DNA of 64,000 nucleotides from Arenibacter aquaticus (GTDB lineage: Bacteria; Bacteroidota; Bacteroidia; Flavobacteriales; Flavobacteriaceae), in assembly GCF_003957295.1 (NCBI RefSeq), contig NZ_RQPJ01000001.1, positions 496,001 through 560,000 of the forward strand. The letters are read 5' to 3'. Both the position numbers and the translations under genes were made by a program. Shown piece by piece: positions 17,550-26,158 of this stretch. How positions within the stretch are numbered: the first letter of the stretch is position 1; every line of letters starts with the position of its first letter. The notes below the pieces were generated by a model. That model was not told where the DNA came from. It did not search any database and saw only the letters and a list, made by a program, of their open reading frames with translations.

Positions 17550-17999
17550 CTATTTATTTACTTTCCATTGATAGGAATCATCCTTAAAAACTTCCTTTCC
17601 AAAAATAGGAACCTGACTCTTTATTTCCTCCACCACATGATGCAGTGCTTCAAAAACCTCTTTTCTGTGGGGCGAGGATACAAAAACAAACAAACAGATC
17701 TCTCCTGCGCCCACCTTCCCAAGACTGTGATAAATATGCATACAGCTAAGGTTAAACTTATTAAAGGTAGCCTCCCTGATCTCGTGGAATTTTAAATTGG
17801 CCATTTCCTCATAGGCCGTATATTCTATAGCCGCAACCTCCTGCCCATCAATTATATCGGCCCTCACCTGGCCCAAAAAAATATCATGGGCCCCAATACT
17901 GGTCTTGGACTGGTGTTTTGCAATGGATTTGGCAATAAAGTCGGGCGTAATCGCCCCCGGTACAAATACGTTTTTGATCTTGTTCTTCTCCATGTTCAA
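17550..17999 (-). CDS. moaE: Molybdopterin synthase catalytic subunit MoaE
   Basis: 149 residues. Conserved MoaE segments are visible: GAHDIFLGQVR, the AIEYTAYEEMA strand-helix, IYHSLGKVGAGEICLFVFVSSPHRKEVF, and the C-terminal VPIFGKEVF with the active-site Lys, followed by YQWKVN. It transfers sulfur from thiocarboxylated MoaD to cPMP to form molybdopterin. It is the first gene of a two-gene leftward unit with moaC. The upstream gap (18000-18431) contains what seems to be a decayed gene. Confidence 0.93.
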   Translation of the reverse strand: MNMEKNKIKNVFVPGAITPDFIAKSIAKHQSKTSIGAHDIFLGQVRADIIDGQEVAAIEYTAYEEMANLKFHEIREATFNKFNLSCMHIYHSLGKVGAGEICLFVFVSSPHRKEVFEALHHVVEEIKSQVPIFGKEVFKDDSYQWKVNK

Positions 18000-18136
18000 T
18001 ACTTTGGCACTAAGGTAAAGAAGATTCAGGAATTTATGGTTACCAGTCCAATTGGATGCCCCTTATTGGCCATACATTTGGAATTTGGCTGGTCATACGT
18101 TGTAGTGTATCCTTTGAGTCCTGGTTAAGAATCCTA

Positions 18137-18420
18137 CATTAAAACCAATTCCCTAACCTTAGCAATAGCCACCTTGACATGTGTTTTAAATTCTCTTAGG
18201 TCGATGGCCAATTGGCTCCATGGTACTTTCCAGCCATTCCTTTAAGCAACATTAAGGGATTATTTGGATCATTCACTGAAAACCTGTACCCGTTCACTTA
18301 AAGTTGGCATATGGTATTGATCAAATGCCAACATTTGTAGCCAACTCTAAAAGTTCCGATGGCAGATAAAAACTCCTGCTGTGTCAATTTTGGTTCACCC
18401 CAGGCTTAATGCCTATTTAA
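18137..18420 (-). pseudogene. Possible decayed coding remnant, unknown family
   Basis: Leftward frames in this gap read like protein but are interrupted. One segment reads EPKLTQQEFLSAIGTFRVG and stops at about 18317. A second contains DPNNPLMLLKGMAGKYHG and stops near 18201. A third in another frame, IDLREFKTHVKVAIAKV, continues the second after an apparent 1-base shift and ends at about 18137. I do not recognise the family. Because it rests on the look of short frames only, confidence is low. Confidence 0.3.
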
Positions 18421-18431
18421 ACGGTCGTATT

Positions 18432-19181
18432 ATGAATTTACAGACTACACATATTATAAAGGACTACGACAATATTTCCTTGTTGGAGATGAACAACGTT
18501 TCCTTGATGAAGAGAACCGATACTAAATTCATAATTCACCAAAAGGAACTGATCCCACTTTTAATAAATATTAGAGATCGCTACAGGATTCTTGAAATAG
18601 ATGGGCATAGGATGATGACCTATTCTTCCTTGTATTTTGATACGCCGTCCAAAAAATTCTATCATGACCATCATAATGGTAAGGTAAACAGGACTAAGAT
18701 CAGAATACGCAAGTATGTAGAATCCGCTCGTTGTTATCTGGAGGTAAAACAAAAAGATGGCACAGGGAGGACCAATAAGACCAGGGTCCCTATCCCTGAT
18801 TTTGAGACCAATCTATCCGACGAGTCTTTGAATTTTATCGAGCAAGTAACACAAAAATCATTTGAACTGGAACCTATTATTTGGAACAATTTCAATAGAA
18901 TCACATTGGTCCACAAAACAGCACAAGAACGATTGACCATAGACTTCAACCTTATGTTCAAATTCCAAGATTCAACCAAGACCTACGATAACTTGGTGAT
19001 AATAGAAGTAAAACAGCAACGCTTTAGCAGAACTTCCCCAGTTGTACACCAATTAAAGAAAAAACAGATAAACCCTTATAGCCTAAGTAAATATTGCATA
19101 GGGATGATAAGTATGTATCATGACCTCAAGTACAATCGTTTCAAAGAAAAAATAATAAAAATCAATAAACTCACAGCTTAG
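18432..19181 (+). CDS. VTC-domain protein (polyphosphate polymerase fold)
   Basis: 249 residues from the chosen ATG at 18432; a GTG 51 bases upstream adds an unlikely N-terminus. The tunnel-fold VTC domain is recognisable by KRTDTKFIIHQKEL, SSLYFDTPSKKFYHDH, KTRIRIRKY-like basic residues (KIRIRKYVES), CYLEVKQKDGTGRTNKTR and VIIEVKQQ. The Arg/Lys/Glu sets line a triphosphate tunnel. In yeast Vtc4 this domain makes polyphosphate from ATP. In bacteria the activity has rarely been tested. It is followed after 3 bp by a DUF4956 membrane protein, a recurrent pairing, so the two proteins probably act together at the membrane. Confidence 0.85.
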   Translation: MNLQTTHIIKDYDNISLLEMNNVSLMKRTDTKFIIHQKELIPLLINIRDRYRILEIDGHRMMTYSSLYFDTPSKKFYHDHHNGKVNRTKIRIRKYVESARCYLEVKQKDGTGRTNKTRVPIPDFETNLSDESLNFIEQVTQKSFELEPIIWNNFNRITLVHKTAQERLTIDFNLMFKFQDSTKTYDNLVIIEVKQQRFSRTSPVVHQLKKKQINPYSLSKYCIGMISMYHDLKYNRFKEKIIKINKLTA

Positions 19182-19184
19182 CCA

Positions 19185-19790
19185 ATGGAATTTTTAGAGA
19201 TCCCCTTATTCGATGATGACTTTTTTAAGATGATGTTTCGTTTTATTATTAACATGATATTCTTAACCACCATCATCCGTTTTATTTACTACCCTTCCTC
19301 AAAACGAAAGGACTATGTGTTCACCTACTACCTCATAAGCATAATTGTATTTTTCCTATGTTTTACCCTTAAAAAATACGAGCTGGACATTGGAATGGCA
19401 CTGGGATTGTTTGCCATCTTCGGGATAATCCGTTATCGCACGGACGCCATCGACATTAAGGAAATGACCTATCTGTTCGTGGTCATTGGAGTATCGGTAA
19501 TTAACTCCTTAGCCAATAAAAAAATGAGCTATGCCGAAATAATAGCAGCCAACACCCTCATTATTACAGTACTGTACACCATAGAAAGGTACTGGGCATT
19601 AAAACAGGAAGAATCCAAATCTGTGGTATACGAAAATATAGAAAATATAAAACCCGAAAATTACCATATACTAAAAAGTGATTTGGAAAATAGAACGGGA
19701 CTGCAAATCAATAAAATTACTATCGGAAAGGTCGATTTCTTAAAGGATACTGCCGAAATAACCATCTTTTATTTTAACAACAACATATAA
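19185..19790 (+). CDS. DUF4956 membrane protein
   Basis: 201 residues. Four hydrophobic segments cover residues about 13-35, 47-60, 68-82 and 100-135. The conserved GMALGLFAIFGIIRYRTDAI, KEMTYLFVVIGVSVINSLANKK signature of DUF4956 proteins is present. A cytoplasmic C-terminal domain of about 60 residues (IENIKPENYHILKSDLENRTG) resembles a ferredoxin-like or ACT-like sensor. It is translated 3 bp after the VTC gene and 9-18 bp before the DUF2490 gene. Its function is not known; a membrane partner or exporter for the VTC product is inference from gene order. Confidence 0.85.
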   Translation: MEFLEIPLFDDDFFKMMFRFIINMIFLTTIIRFIYYPSSKRKDYVFTYYLISIIVFFLCFTLKKYELDIGMALGLFAIFGIIRYRTDAIDIKEMTYLFVVIGVSVINSLANKKMSYAEIIAANTLIITVLYTIERYWALKQEESKSVVYENIENIKPENYHILKSDLENRTGLQINKITIGKVDFLKDTAEITIFYFNNNI

Positions 19791-19808
19791 ATCAAAAGTG
19801 TGAAAACT

Positions 19809-20519
19809 ATGGAATTGAACAAGATAAGATATACAGTTTATATAATATTGTTGGCCACAACATTTGGCTTCGCCCAAAGCGATGATAATTCTGATCTGGA
19901 AAGTTGGAACACCCTGAGTTTGGAATATGAACCGAATAAAAAATGGTCATTTGGCCTGGAAGAGCAATTGCGTTTGGACCAAAACATGTCAGAAATTAGC
20001 GAATACTTCACACAACTGGAAACCAAATATGCCCTTACCAAAAAATTTGATGTAGGCCTTGGCATAAGATATATAAGGGAAAATGACAATGAAGGCAATG
20101 TTCAAGGGTACGAAAACCATTTTAGGATTAATGTAGATGCTTATTACAAGCATAAAATAAATGACCTAAAGTTTAAATATAGACTGCGATACCAGAACAA
20201 AAACGAACTAGGCATTGGCACTTCGGAGGGTGATTTTGCCAAACAATACCTTAGGCTGAAAGCCGCTGTTGAATACGATTTCAAGAACTGGAAATTGGAT
20301 CCAAAATTTTCAGCCGAATTCTTTAACCGTTTTAAAAATGGCGATGTAGATCAGTACAATAAGTACAGATTAACCGTTGGCACTGATTACAAAATAAAAA
20401 ACTTTGGCAAACTTGGGCTCCAGTATAGGTATGAAAAAGGCATAGATGTAGACATACCCCAAACCACGCATATTATTGGATTGAAATATACTTACACAAT
20501 AAAAAACAAGAAAAAGTGA
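19809..20519 (+). CDS. DUF2490 outer-membrane beta-barrel protein
   Basis: 236 residues from ATG 19809; a GTG three codons earlier is an alternative. The signal peptide is KIRYTVYIILLATTFGFAQ. The mature part consists of alternating amphipathic strands with aromatic ends (WNTLSLEYEPNKKWSFGLEEQLRLD, FDVGLGIRYIRE, LGLQYRYEKGI) and ends in a strand with the pattern HIIGLKYTYTI, as in outer-membrane barrels of the DUF2490 family. It is third in the VTC/DUF4956 cassette. It might form the outer-membrane part of the same system, but no activity is known. Confidence 0.8.
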   Translation: MELNKIRYTVYIILLATTFGFAQSDDNSDLESWNTLSLEYEPNKKWSFGLEEQLRLDQNMSEISEYFTQLETKYALTKKFDVGLGIRYIRENDNEGNVQGYENHFRINVDAYYKHKINDLKFKYRLRYQNKNELGIGTSEGDFAKQYLRLKAAVEYDFKNWKLDPKFSAEFFNRFKNGDVDQYNKYRLTVGTDYKIKNFGKLGLQYRYEKGIDVDIPQTTHIIGLKYTYTIKNKKK

Positions 20520-20732
20520 TAGTGCCTACTTATTCACCGCTGCTGATATATCTTCCCAATAATAATCTGTTTTAAAAGCCAGACCTCCATAATTTGCCCA
20601 GAAGATTGTTCCATTAAGAATCACAGACAGCATTGTTCCGCAGAAATGGGACTCTTTGAACACTAAGCCCTCATACTAAACCAAACCTCAACTACGGCAT
20701 TCCCTATTAATTATTTAGCTTTTGGTTAAAAA

Positions 20733-20763
20733 AACAAAAAACGGCCTTATTAAGACCGTTCTT
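20733..20763 (-). terminator. Rho-independent terminator of the leftward TonB-receptor gene
   Basis: On the minus strand AACGGTCTT and AAGGCCGTT pair around AAT with one G-T wobble, followed by TTTTTTGTTTTTTT. It lies about 75 bp after the receptor's stop codon. The gap 20520-20838 contains nothing else that I can support. Confidence 0.75.
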
Positions 20764-20838
20764 CGCTAACACTTGCAAAATTCCCGGGCTTGTGCAACGG
20801 TCACCAAACGTGACTGCCACCCTTCTTTTTACTATCTG

Positions 20839-23010
20839 CTACAATTTAATTTTTATACCACCATTGACTACAAAACCATCCACAGGGGCGTAAATATCCC
20901 TAAATGTGGGATCGGTGATGGTGCCGGTATAAATGGTATCAAACTTGGTTTGTCTAACGTCTGTAAGGTTTTCAAAATTGATAAAAATCGAGAAATTATC
21001 CCATAGTTTTTCTACCATAAAACCCATCAGCCAATACTGTTTTCCCGTGGCACCATCATTTAGCTCTTGCGGACTAAAATAATAAGCCTCCAGACCCATT
21101 TTTAGTTTCTCTTCAACCTCATACATCAAAACATTGTTTAAGCGGTGTTTTGCCACAAGGGGGTAGGTTGTGGAAGTACCGTTGTAATGCTCGTTTACAT
21201 CTGCATAGGTGTAGCCCACAAACAGTTTAAGATCCCCGTAGGTGATTTTAGAATTGGCTTCAACTCCTTTGGTATCTATATAGCCATTGGGCTGCTGAAA
21301 CTCATAGGTGTTGTTGCTGTTGGAAGCAAGCACCAAAGGATCATTGACCTGTGTATAAAAGAATAACGCATTGATGGTAAAGATAGATTTATCTGAAAGC
21401 GCTGTTTTATAATTAATGTCAAGATTGCCACCAACGGACTCTTCCGCATTGGTATTGGCTACATCTAATGGCAGCACATTTTCAAATTGAATTTTTTCGG
21501 CGTCTTCCGTAAAAACAGTTGGTGATTTATAACCAAGCCCTCCGCCGATTCGCATACTGAATTTCTCGTTAAATTTATACAATCCGGAAATACGTGGTAA
21601 CAGAAAAAAGCCGTATTCGTTCTGATAATCGCCCCTAAGCCCCGATTCCAGAATAAATTTATCCGAGATATTCCATGTGTTCTGAACAAAAGCACCTATC
21701 GTAGTATAATTGTAATCAACGGCCTCTTCTTGGGCTACATTACTTTGGGTGAATTTATCGGTCCATAAATTCAATCCCCCGATCCATTCGGTTTTTTCAC
21801 CTATATGATTGTAATTGGCTTCACTAAAAGAGGCCAATTGAACACCTGAAAATTCAAAATCAGGAATTTCAATATTTCTATCGTAGTAACTCACACTATT
21901 TTTAAATGAGAATTTAGAATTTTCATCCACAATACGGTCAAAACCCAACTGAGTACTTAAACGGTCCGTATTATTTTTCTCGTAGTAGGAATTTACACTG
22001 TCACCATTGCCCTCTATATAGTCTATATCACCACCAATACGCTCTTCTACCGTATTGTTTAAACCAAGATATACGGTGGTCTTGTCATTGGGATAAAAAT
22101 AGAATTTAGGGTTTATGGTATACCGATTAAATTTGGGAATGGCCGTTAGACCTATATCGGCAGGGTCATACGGAGTTCCCAAATTGTAGGAGGCAAAAAC
22201 GGTTGTCCCCACTTTATCGAATTTTTGTGAATAGTACCCGCTTACATCCAATCCCAAAGCGGATGTCCCGTTTAAAACAAAACTTATTTCGCGCTCTTCT
22301 TTAGGCATTTTTGATATAAGGTTTACAAGCCCTGAAATGGCACCACCCCCGTAAAGTGTAGAAGATGCCCCTTTAATAACCTCAACCTGTTGTAAATCCA
22401 AGGGAGCAATTTGCATTAAACTTAAGCCACCGGAAAAACCTGAATACAAGGGGAATCCGTCTCGTAAAATTTGCGTGTATTTTCCATCAAGGCCCTGTAT
22501 CCGAATAGAAGAATTATAACTGGTAGCCGATGTTTGTTGTGTTTGAATACCAGTGCTTTCATTTAACAACATTCTAATATCGCCGGGTTTCATATTGCCT
22601 TTCTCCTCCAGCTCCTCTCCGGCAATTGTTTCTACCCGTGTAGCGATGTTTTCAATGGTACGACTGCTTCGGGTTGATGAAATTACCACCTCTTCCAAAT
22701 GTTCCCCTTTGCTGTTAAGAAGTATAACAATTGGTTCTGTTGAGGCAAGTGGAAAATTGAATGTCTCTTTTCGGGTTTCGTACCCTATATAGCTAAAAAC
22801 GATTATTTGTTCTCCATCCGGAATGTTCTTCAATTCAATATTACCGTCTATGTCGGCAATAACGCCATTGGTGGTTCCTTGCACTACGGCTGTTGCGCCT
22901 ATTAATGGTTCTTGGGTCTCGCTGTCTTTAATGATTGTGTTAAGTGTATTCTGACCGAATACCGCTGTTATATTGATCACTGCAATACACAGCATGATAA
23001 TTTTTTTCAT
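20839..23010 (-). CDS. TonB-dependent outer-membrane receptor
   Basis: 723 residues. The signal peptide is MKKIIMLCIAVINITAVFGQ. A carboxypeptidase-D regulatory-like domain follows (about 21-105, SETQEPLIGATAVVQGTTNG), then the plug domain (about 115-230, with VEVIKGASSTLYGGGAISGLVNLISK) and a 22-strand-type barrel to the end. The final residue after aromatic-rich strands is Leu (NGGIKIKL), unusual but within family variation. It is a single-chain receptor (not SusC length), of the type used for metal chelates, cobalamin or siderophores. The small Cys/His-rich protein encoded 84 bp upstream suggests a metal. A terminator lies downstream. Confidence 0.88.
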   Translation of the reverse strand: MKKIIMLCIAVINITAVFGQNTLNTIIKDSETQEPLIGATAVVQGTTNGVIADIDGNIELKNIPDGEQIIVFSYIGYETRKETFNFPLASTEPIVILLNSKGEHLEEVVISSTRSSRTIENIATRVETIAGEELEEKGNMKPGDIRMLLNESTGIQTQQTSATSYNSSIRIQGLDGKYTQILRDGFPLYSGFSGGLSLMQIAPLDLQQVEVIKGASSTLYGGGAISGLVNLISKMPKEEREISFVLNGTSALGLDVSGYYSQKFDKVGTTVFASYNLGTPYDPADIGLTAIPKFNRYTINPKFYFYPNDKTTVYLGLNNTVEERIGGDIDYIEGNGDSVNSYYEKNNTDRLSTQLGFDRIVDENSKFSFKNSVSYYDRNIEIPDFEFSGVQLASFSEANYNHIGEKTEWIGGLNLWTDKFTQSNVAQEEAVDYNYTTIGAFVQNTWNISDKFILESGLRGDYQNEYGFFLLPRISGLYKFNEKFSMRIGGGLGYKSPTVFTEDAEKIQFENVLPLDVANTNAEESVGGNLDINYKTALSDKSIFTINALFFYTQVNDPLVLASNSNNTYEFQQPNGYIDTKGVEANSKITYGDLKLFVGYTYADVNEHYNGTSTTYPLVAKHRLNNVLMYEVEEKLKMGLEAYYFSPQELNDGATGKQYWLMGFMVEKLWDNFSIFINFENLTDVRQTKFDTIYTGTITDPTFRDIYAPVDGFVVNGGIKIKL

Positions 23011-23094
23011 TACTGTTTAAATTCGTTAATGTTATTGAAATATGTAACGGTGCCTAGCACCTTAAGAAATAGCCTCTGCCATGGGCACAAAACA

Positions 23095-23421
23095 TTAACC
23101 TATTTTGGGAGGTTGCCAAATTGCCATATGAAATTCCGAAAGAAATGTGCGGTTGTAGGTAGCCACTAGATTTGGCAATAAAACGGTTTGTGGAGTCAAA
23201 GAAAAACTTACCATCGGAAATGTGAAACCCACACAGTTTCCACAGGTATAAAATGGGGAACAAGACCCTTGATGTTCACTGTCCTGATGCTGTTCCCCGT
23301 GATGGCTATCTACCAATTCCAATTGGCAAGTATCACCGTCACTACAATAGCTGTCTTGGCAGCAAGGTCTTATGGCCAGCCCAACAATATAAACGGCAAG
23401 TAAAAATGATACCAATTTCAC
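23095..23421 (-). CDS. Small Cys/His-rich secreted protein, upstream partner of the TonB receptor
   Basis: 108 residues. A short signal-like start (MKLVSFLLAVYIVGLAIRPC) precedes a cluster with six Cys and several His in about 50 residues: CCQDSYCSDGDTCQ, HHGEQHQDSEHQGSCSPFYTCGNC. The rest is hydrophobic and beta-like. It resembles the small DUF6660 proteins encoded beside TonB receptors, a family name I give from memory. Metal binding (copper, zinc or similar) is inferred from composition. It shares a leftward operon with the receptor (84-bp gap). Confidence 0.65.
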   Translation of the reverse strand: MKLVSFLLAVYIVGLAIRPCCQDSYCSDGDTCQLELVDSHHGEQHQDSEHQGSCSPFYTCGNCVGFTFPMVSFSLTPQTVLLPNLVATYNRTFLSEFHMAIWQPPKIG

Positions 23422-23600
23422 GCTGTCAAAGATACTATCTTATTGGTAATTTTTGTAGCCTGGAAATAGAATGTTTTAATGCCTTTTCCAATACCTAAGC
23501 TATCACATAGCCAAGATACATAGTTATATTAGAACATTTTGGTGATCTAAGCACTTTGTTGAAGGTTATACCTTAGTTTCTAAGAAATAAATCACAATCA

Positions 23601-23783
23601 CTAATTCTCCTTGTCCTTCTTCTTTTTCTTTCTCCAGAGGATATAAAAGATAATCATTAGAACGGGCAGGACTATGTACATAACAACATCAAATGTGTTG
23701 GTAAGATCAATAGGGGAATTGTCATCCGGGTTCCTAGTGCCTATTGGTAATTGTAACAATAAAGGATATAATATGTTTAACAT
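23601..23783 (-). CDS. Small single-span membrane protein
   Basis: 60 residues. A short polar N-terminal part (LPIGTRNPDDNSPIDLTNTFD) leads to one transmembrane helix (VVMYIVLPVLMIIFYILW) and a strongly basic tail (RKKKKKDKEN), the expected topology of a tiny inner-membrane protein. No function can be named. Small proteins of this form are common in Flavobacteria. Confidence 0.55.
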   Translation of the reverse strand: MLNILYPLLLQLPIGTRNPDDNSPIDLTNTFDVVMYIVLPVLMIIFYILWRKKKKKDKEN

Positions 23784-23988
23784 TTTTTGAAGGGCTCTTA
23801 TGCAATTTATAAAATTAAATAGGATGTCTACTTTGGTTTCCTTTTATCTACCTGGCTTCCACTCCCATGTTGACTTATAGAAGCGGAACAGTATTTTGTT
23901 TAGGCCTGCAACTAACAAAAAAGAGTTCCTATTGCCATGCCGGGTAAATGCTGTAGAATTCATAATACAAGGCAGTAAAACGAAACAG

Positions 23989-24348
23989 CTATTTTTTGGA
24001 AGAAGGCCAGTTCATTATTTCCTGTTGTACCTGCTCCGATGTTTGCTTTCTTCTTTTGGCCAGATTGGCAATTAAGGTTTCCAAGCTGTTTTTATCATAA
24101 CTGGTATCCATATCGCTTAGTTCTGGAAAATTAGCAAGATAATCATCCCGTACGGCCAACCACTGCTTTTCCAAATGAGTATCAAATTTTGAAGTTTCAA
24201 CACCTCCGTTGTCCACCGGTTTCCCTATTTCATCATTTGAATGTTCTTTGGGGCTTCTTACCTCATTAAGTCCACGGTTTTGTTGAACCCTATTATCCAG
24301 GCCGTTAGAATTGGGGTTCCTTTCTTTATTCTTATTTTTAGTTATCAT
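23989..24348 (-). CDS. Hypothetical protein with disordered N-terminus
   Basis: 119 residues. Residues 1-55 are polar, Asn/Lys/Glu-rich and probably disordered. Residues about 60-115 form a helical domain (EKQWLAVRDDYLANFPELSD, LETLIANLAKRRKQTSEQVQQEIMNW). That part resembles the small helical stress proteins of the CsbD type in length and Trp-containing helices, but I cannot confirm this. It is a single-gene unit with about 200 bp of AT-rich sequence on each side. Confidence 0.55.
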   Translation of the reverse strand: MITKNKNKERNPNSNGLDNRVQQNRGLNEVRSPKEHSNDEIGKPVDNGGVETSKFDTHLEKQWLAVRDDYLANFPELSDMDTSYDKNSLETLIANLAKRRKQTSEQVQQEIMNWPSSKK

Positions 24349-24665
24349 TTATGTGTAATTTTAAAATTAACATATAATAAAATTAGCAAAGTAAATAGTA
24401 GCAGCTTTGCTCTAACTATTTAATAATTAACCTGATAAAAATCTGGTTTACACAAAAACTGAAACAGATCATTGGTTGAAGCTGATTTCTTAGAAAGGTG
24501 AATTTGTTAAATAGCTCGCATCCAATTACAAGATTTTAATAAACCTTAACTATACTGTTGTAGCCTTTTCCATATAATTCTGGATCAACAAAAACATATA
24601 AACAGGCATCCTATTTAAACTAAATGCGTTGCGTTTAAATGTTTTAATACGGGACGTCATTTTTT

Positions 24666-24857
24666 TTGAACGCAATACCATCCGGCTATCCAATCATTAT
24701 AGCATATGTGGAATCCATGTATCACCTAAAAGAACCGTATAATTACTTTCCGCCATTACCTCCGAAAATAGAACTTGAAATCCAAAAGGTTCTGAGACAA
24801 GCCATTGAGTCAACACCAGTACTGGCTGCGTTACGGGGTTTACCCGCTTCGAGATAG
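24666..24857 (+). pseudogene. Truncated Fic-protein N-terminal fragment
   Basis: A 63-codon frame contains YNYFPPLPPKIELEIQKVLR followed by QAIESTPVLAALRGL and then a stop codon. This matches the N-terminal helical region of Fic/Doc-type AMP-transferases (consensus LPPLPP-x-x-x-LE-x-x-x-VLK-x-x-x-x-A-x-x-ALAELKG, from memory). The catalytic HPFxxGNG domain that should follow is absent, as histidine decarboxylase begins 20 bp on from the other side. There is no good start codon (TTG only). It is therefore a remnant of a lost Fic gene; the family call is moderate. Confidence 0.45.
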
Positions 24858-24878
24858 TCCTATACCGTTTTTATTGGT

Positions 24879-26003
24879 TTAATAAACTGGCTCTTCAATT
24901 GTTTTTGTTATTATTAATTCAGCTGTGTAATCCGAAACAAAAGCATCAATATGGTTTTTATCGATGCCTGGAACACAGATAATATGAGCAATGTTGTCTT
25001 CGGTTGCCAACTGATATTTAGAACATATTTTAGCGGATGGTTTATCAAAAACAATGGTCAAAGCCTTGGGGTTTCGCCTAACATTTACTCCAAGTCCTTT
25101 TAATTTTTCTTCAGCGTAATCGGCTATTTCAATGGCATTTTCAACTCTTTTAGCCAAGCCTTTTTTGCCGTGCTTTTGAATAAAACTCCATAAAAACAAA
25201 GGTGTTAACCCATTTCTAGACCCGGTTATTGTGGTGTCCAATGTACCAACATAGGAGACCGAATTTACAATTCGGTTTCTATGTTTTCTCTTAACCAAAA
25301 CTATTCCACAGGGAATTGGACTACCAATGAATTTATGCCCGGAAATAGCTATGCTATCAACTCCTTCCGAAAAATCGAATTTTGGTTTTGGTTCAATAAA
25401 TGGTGCTATACAACCCAAAAATGCCGCATCACAATGAATGTAATAATCTTTAATAGAATATTTGCGAATTGTTTCTTTTATGCGATCCAAGTCATCAATG
25501 CCCTCTTTCATAGTAGTTCCTATGTTAAGAAAAAATATAGCAGGTCTATGCCTATTCATAGATAATAAAGTTTCTAGGTCTTCATAGTCCATTTCACCGT
25601 TATCTTGGCTTCTAACCACAATGTTATCAATATTTAAAAGATGTAGATTCTTTTTTACACTATAATGAGAGGCTTCACTATAGTATACTATCGGATTGCG
25701 AAAACTTTCTCTTGCCAAGTACAGCCCATAAAGATTTCCTTCCGTTCCTCCATTGGTTACATAACCCCATGTTTTTTCCATGTCAGAGGACAAAATATCC
25801 GCAAAAAAAGCGACCACTTCTTTTTCAATATTCTTCGTGTGGAACAGAAGAGTTGAGGGGGACTCTGGGTCGCCAATATTGTTTAGGCATACATTTAGAA
25901 AAGGTGCGAATTGTCTATAATCAAAATCTTTGGCCAGCGGATAGCCCAAAAATTCTTTAGAGCTATCACTTATTTTGCCAAAAACTTCTTCTATCAACTT
26001 CAT
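24879..26003 (-). CDS. hdc: Histidine decarboxylase, PLP-dependent (group II)
   Basis: 374 residues. The fold-type I decarboxylase core is clear: the N-terminal GYPLAKDFDYRQF, TNGGTEGNLYGLYLARE for PLP phosphate binding, HCDAAFLG (the Asp that pairs with the PLP nitrogen), and SGHKFIGSPIPCGIV with the PLP lysine K224. The IPCGIV phrase and the 370-380 residue length are characteristic of Gram-negative histidine decarboxylases such as that of Morganella, making histamine. A different aromatic or acidic amino acid cannot be excluded. It is divergent from an Lrp-type regulator gene with about 155 bp between, the usual arrangement for local control. Confidence 0.8.
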   Translation of the reverse strand: MKLIEEVFGKISDSSKEFLGYPLAKDFDYRQFAPFLNVCLNNIGDPESPSTLLFHTKNIEKEVVAFFADILSSDMEKTWGYVTNGGTEGNLYGLYLARESFRNPIVYYSEASHYSVKKNLHLLNIDNIVVRSQDNGEMDYEDLETLLSMNRHRPAIFFLNIGTTMKEGIDDLDRIKETIRKYSIKDYYIHCDAAFLGCIAPFIEPKPKFDFSEGVDSIAISGHKFIGSPIPCGIVLVKRKHRNRIVNSVSYVGTLDTTITGSRNGLTPLFLWSFIQKHGKKGLAKRVENAIEIADYAEEKLKGLGVNVRRNPKALTIVFDKPSAKICSKYQLATEDNIAHIICVPGIDKNHIDAFVSDYTAELIITKTIEEPVY

Positions 26004-26158
26004 ATTTTTTTGTTTTAAAGAACTGTAAAATTATATTTATTAAATCGATTTGAACTAAACATTGCGTATATTTGGTTTTTAAAACTGCTAAAACACAAAT
26101 TATTAGTTTTATGTTATGCTCTATAAATATCCTTGAATGGAAAATAGATTAATAAACT

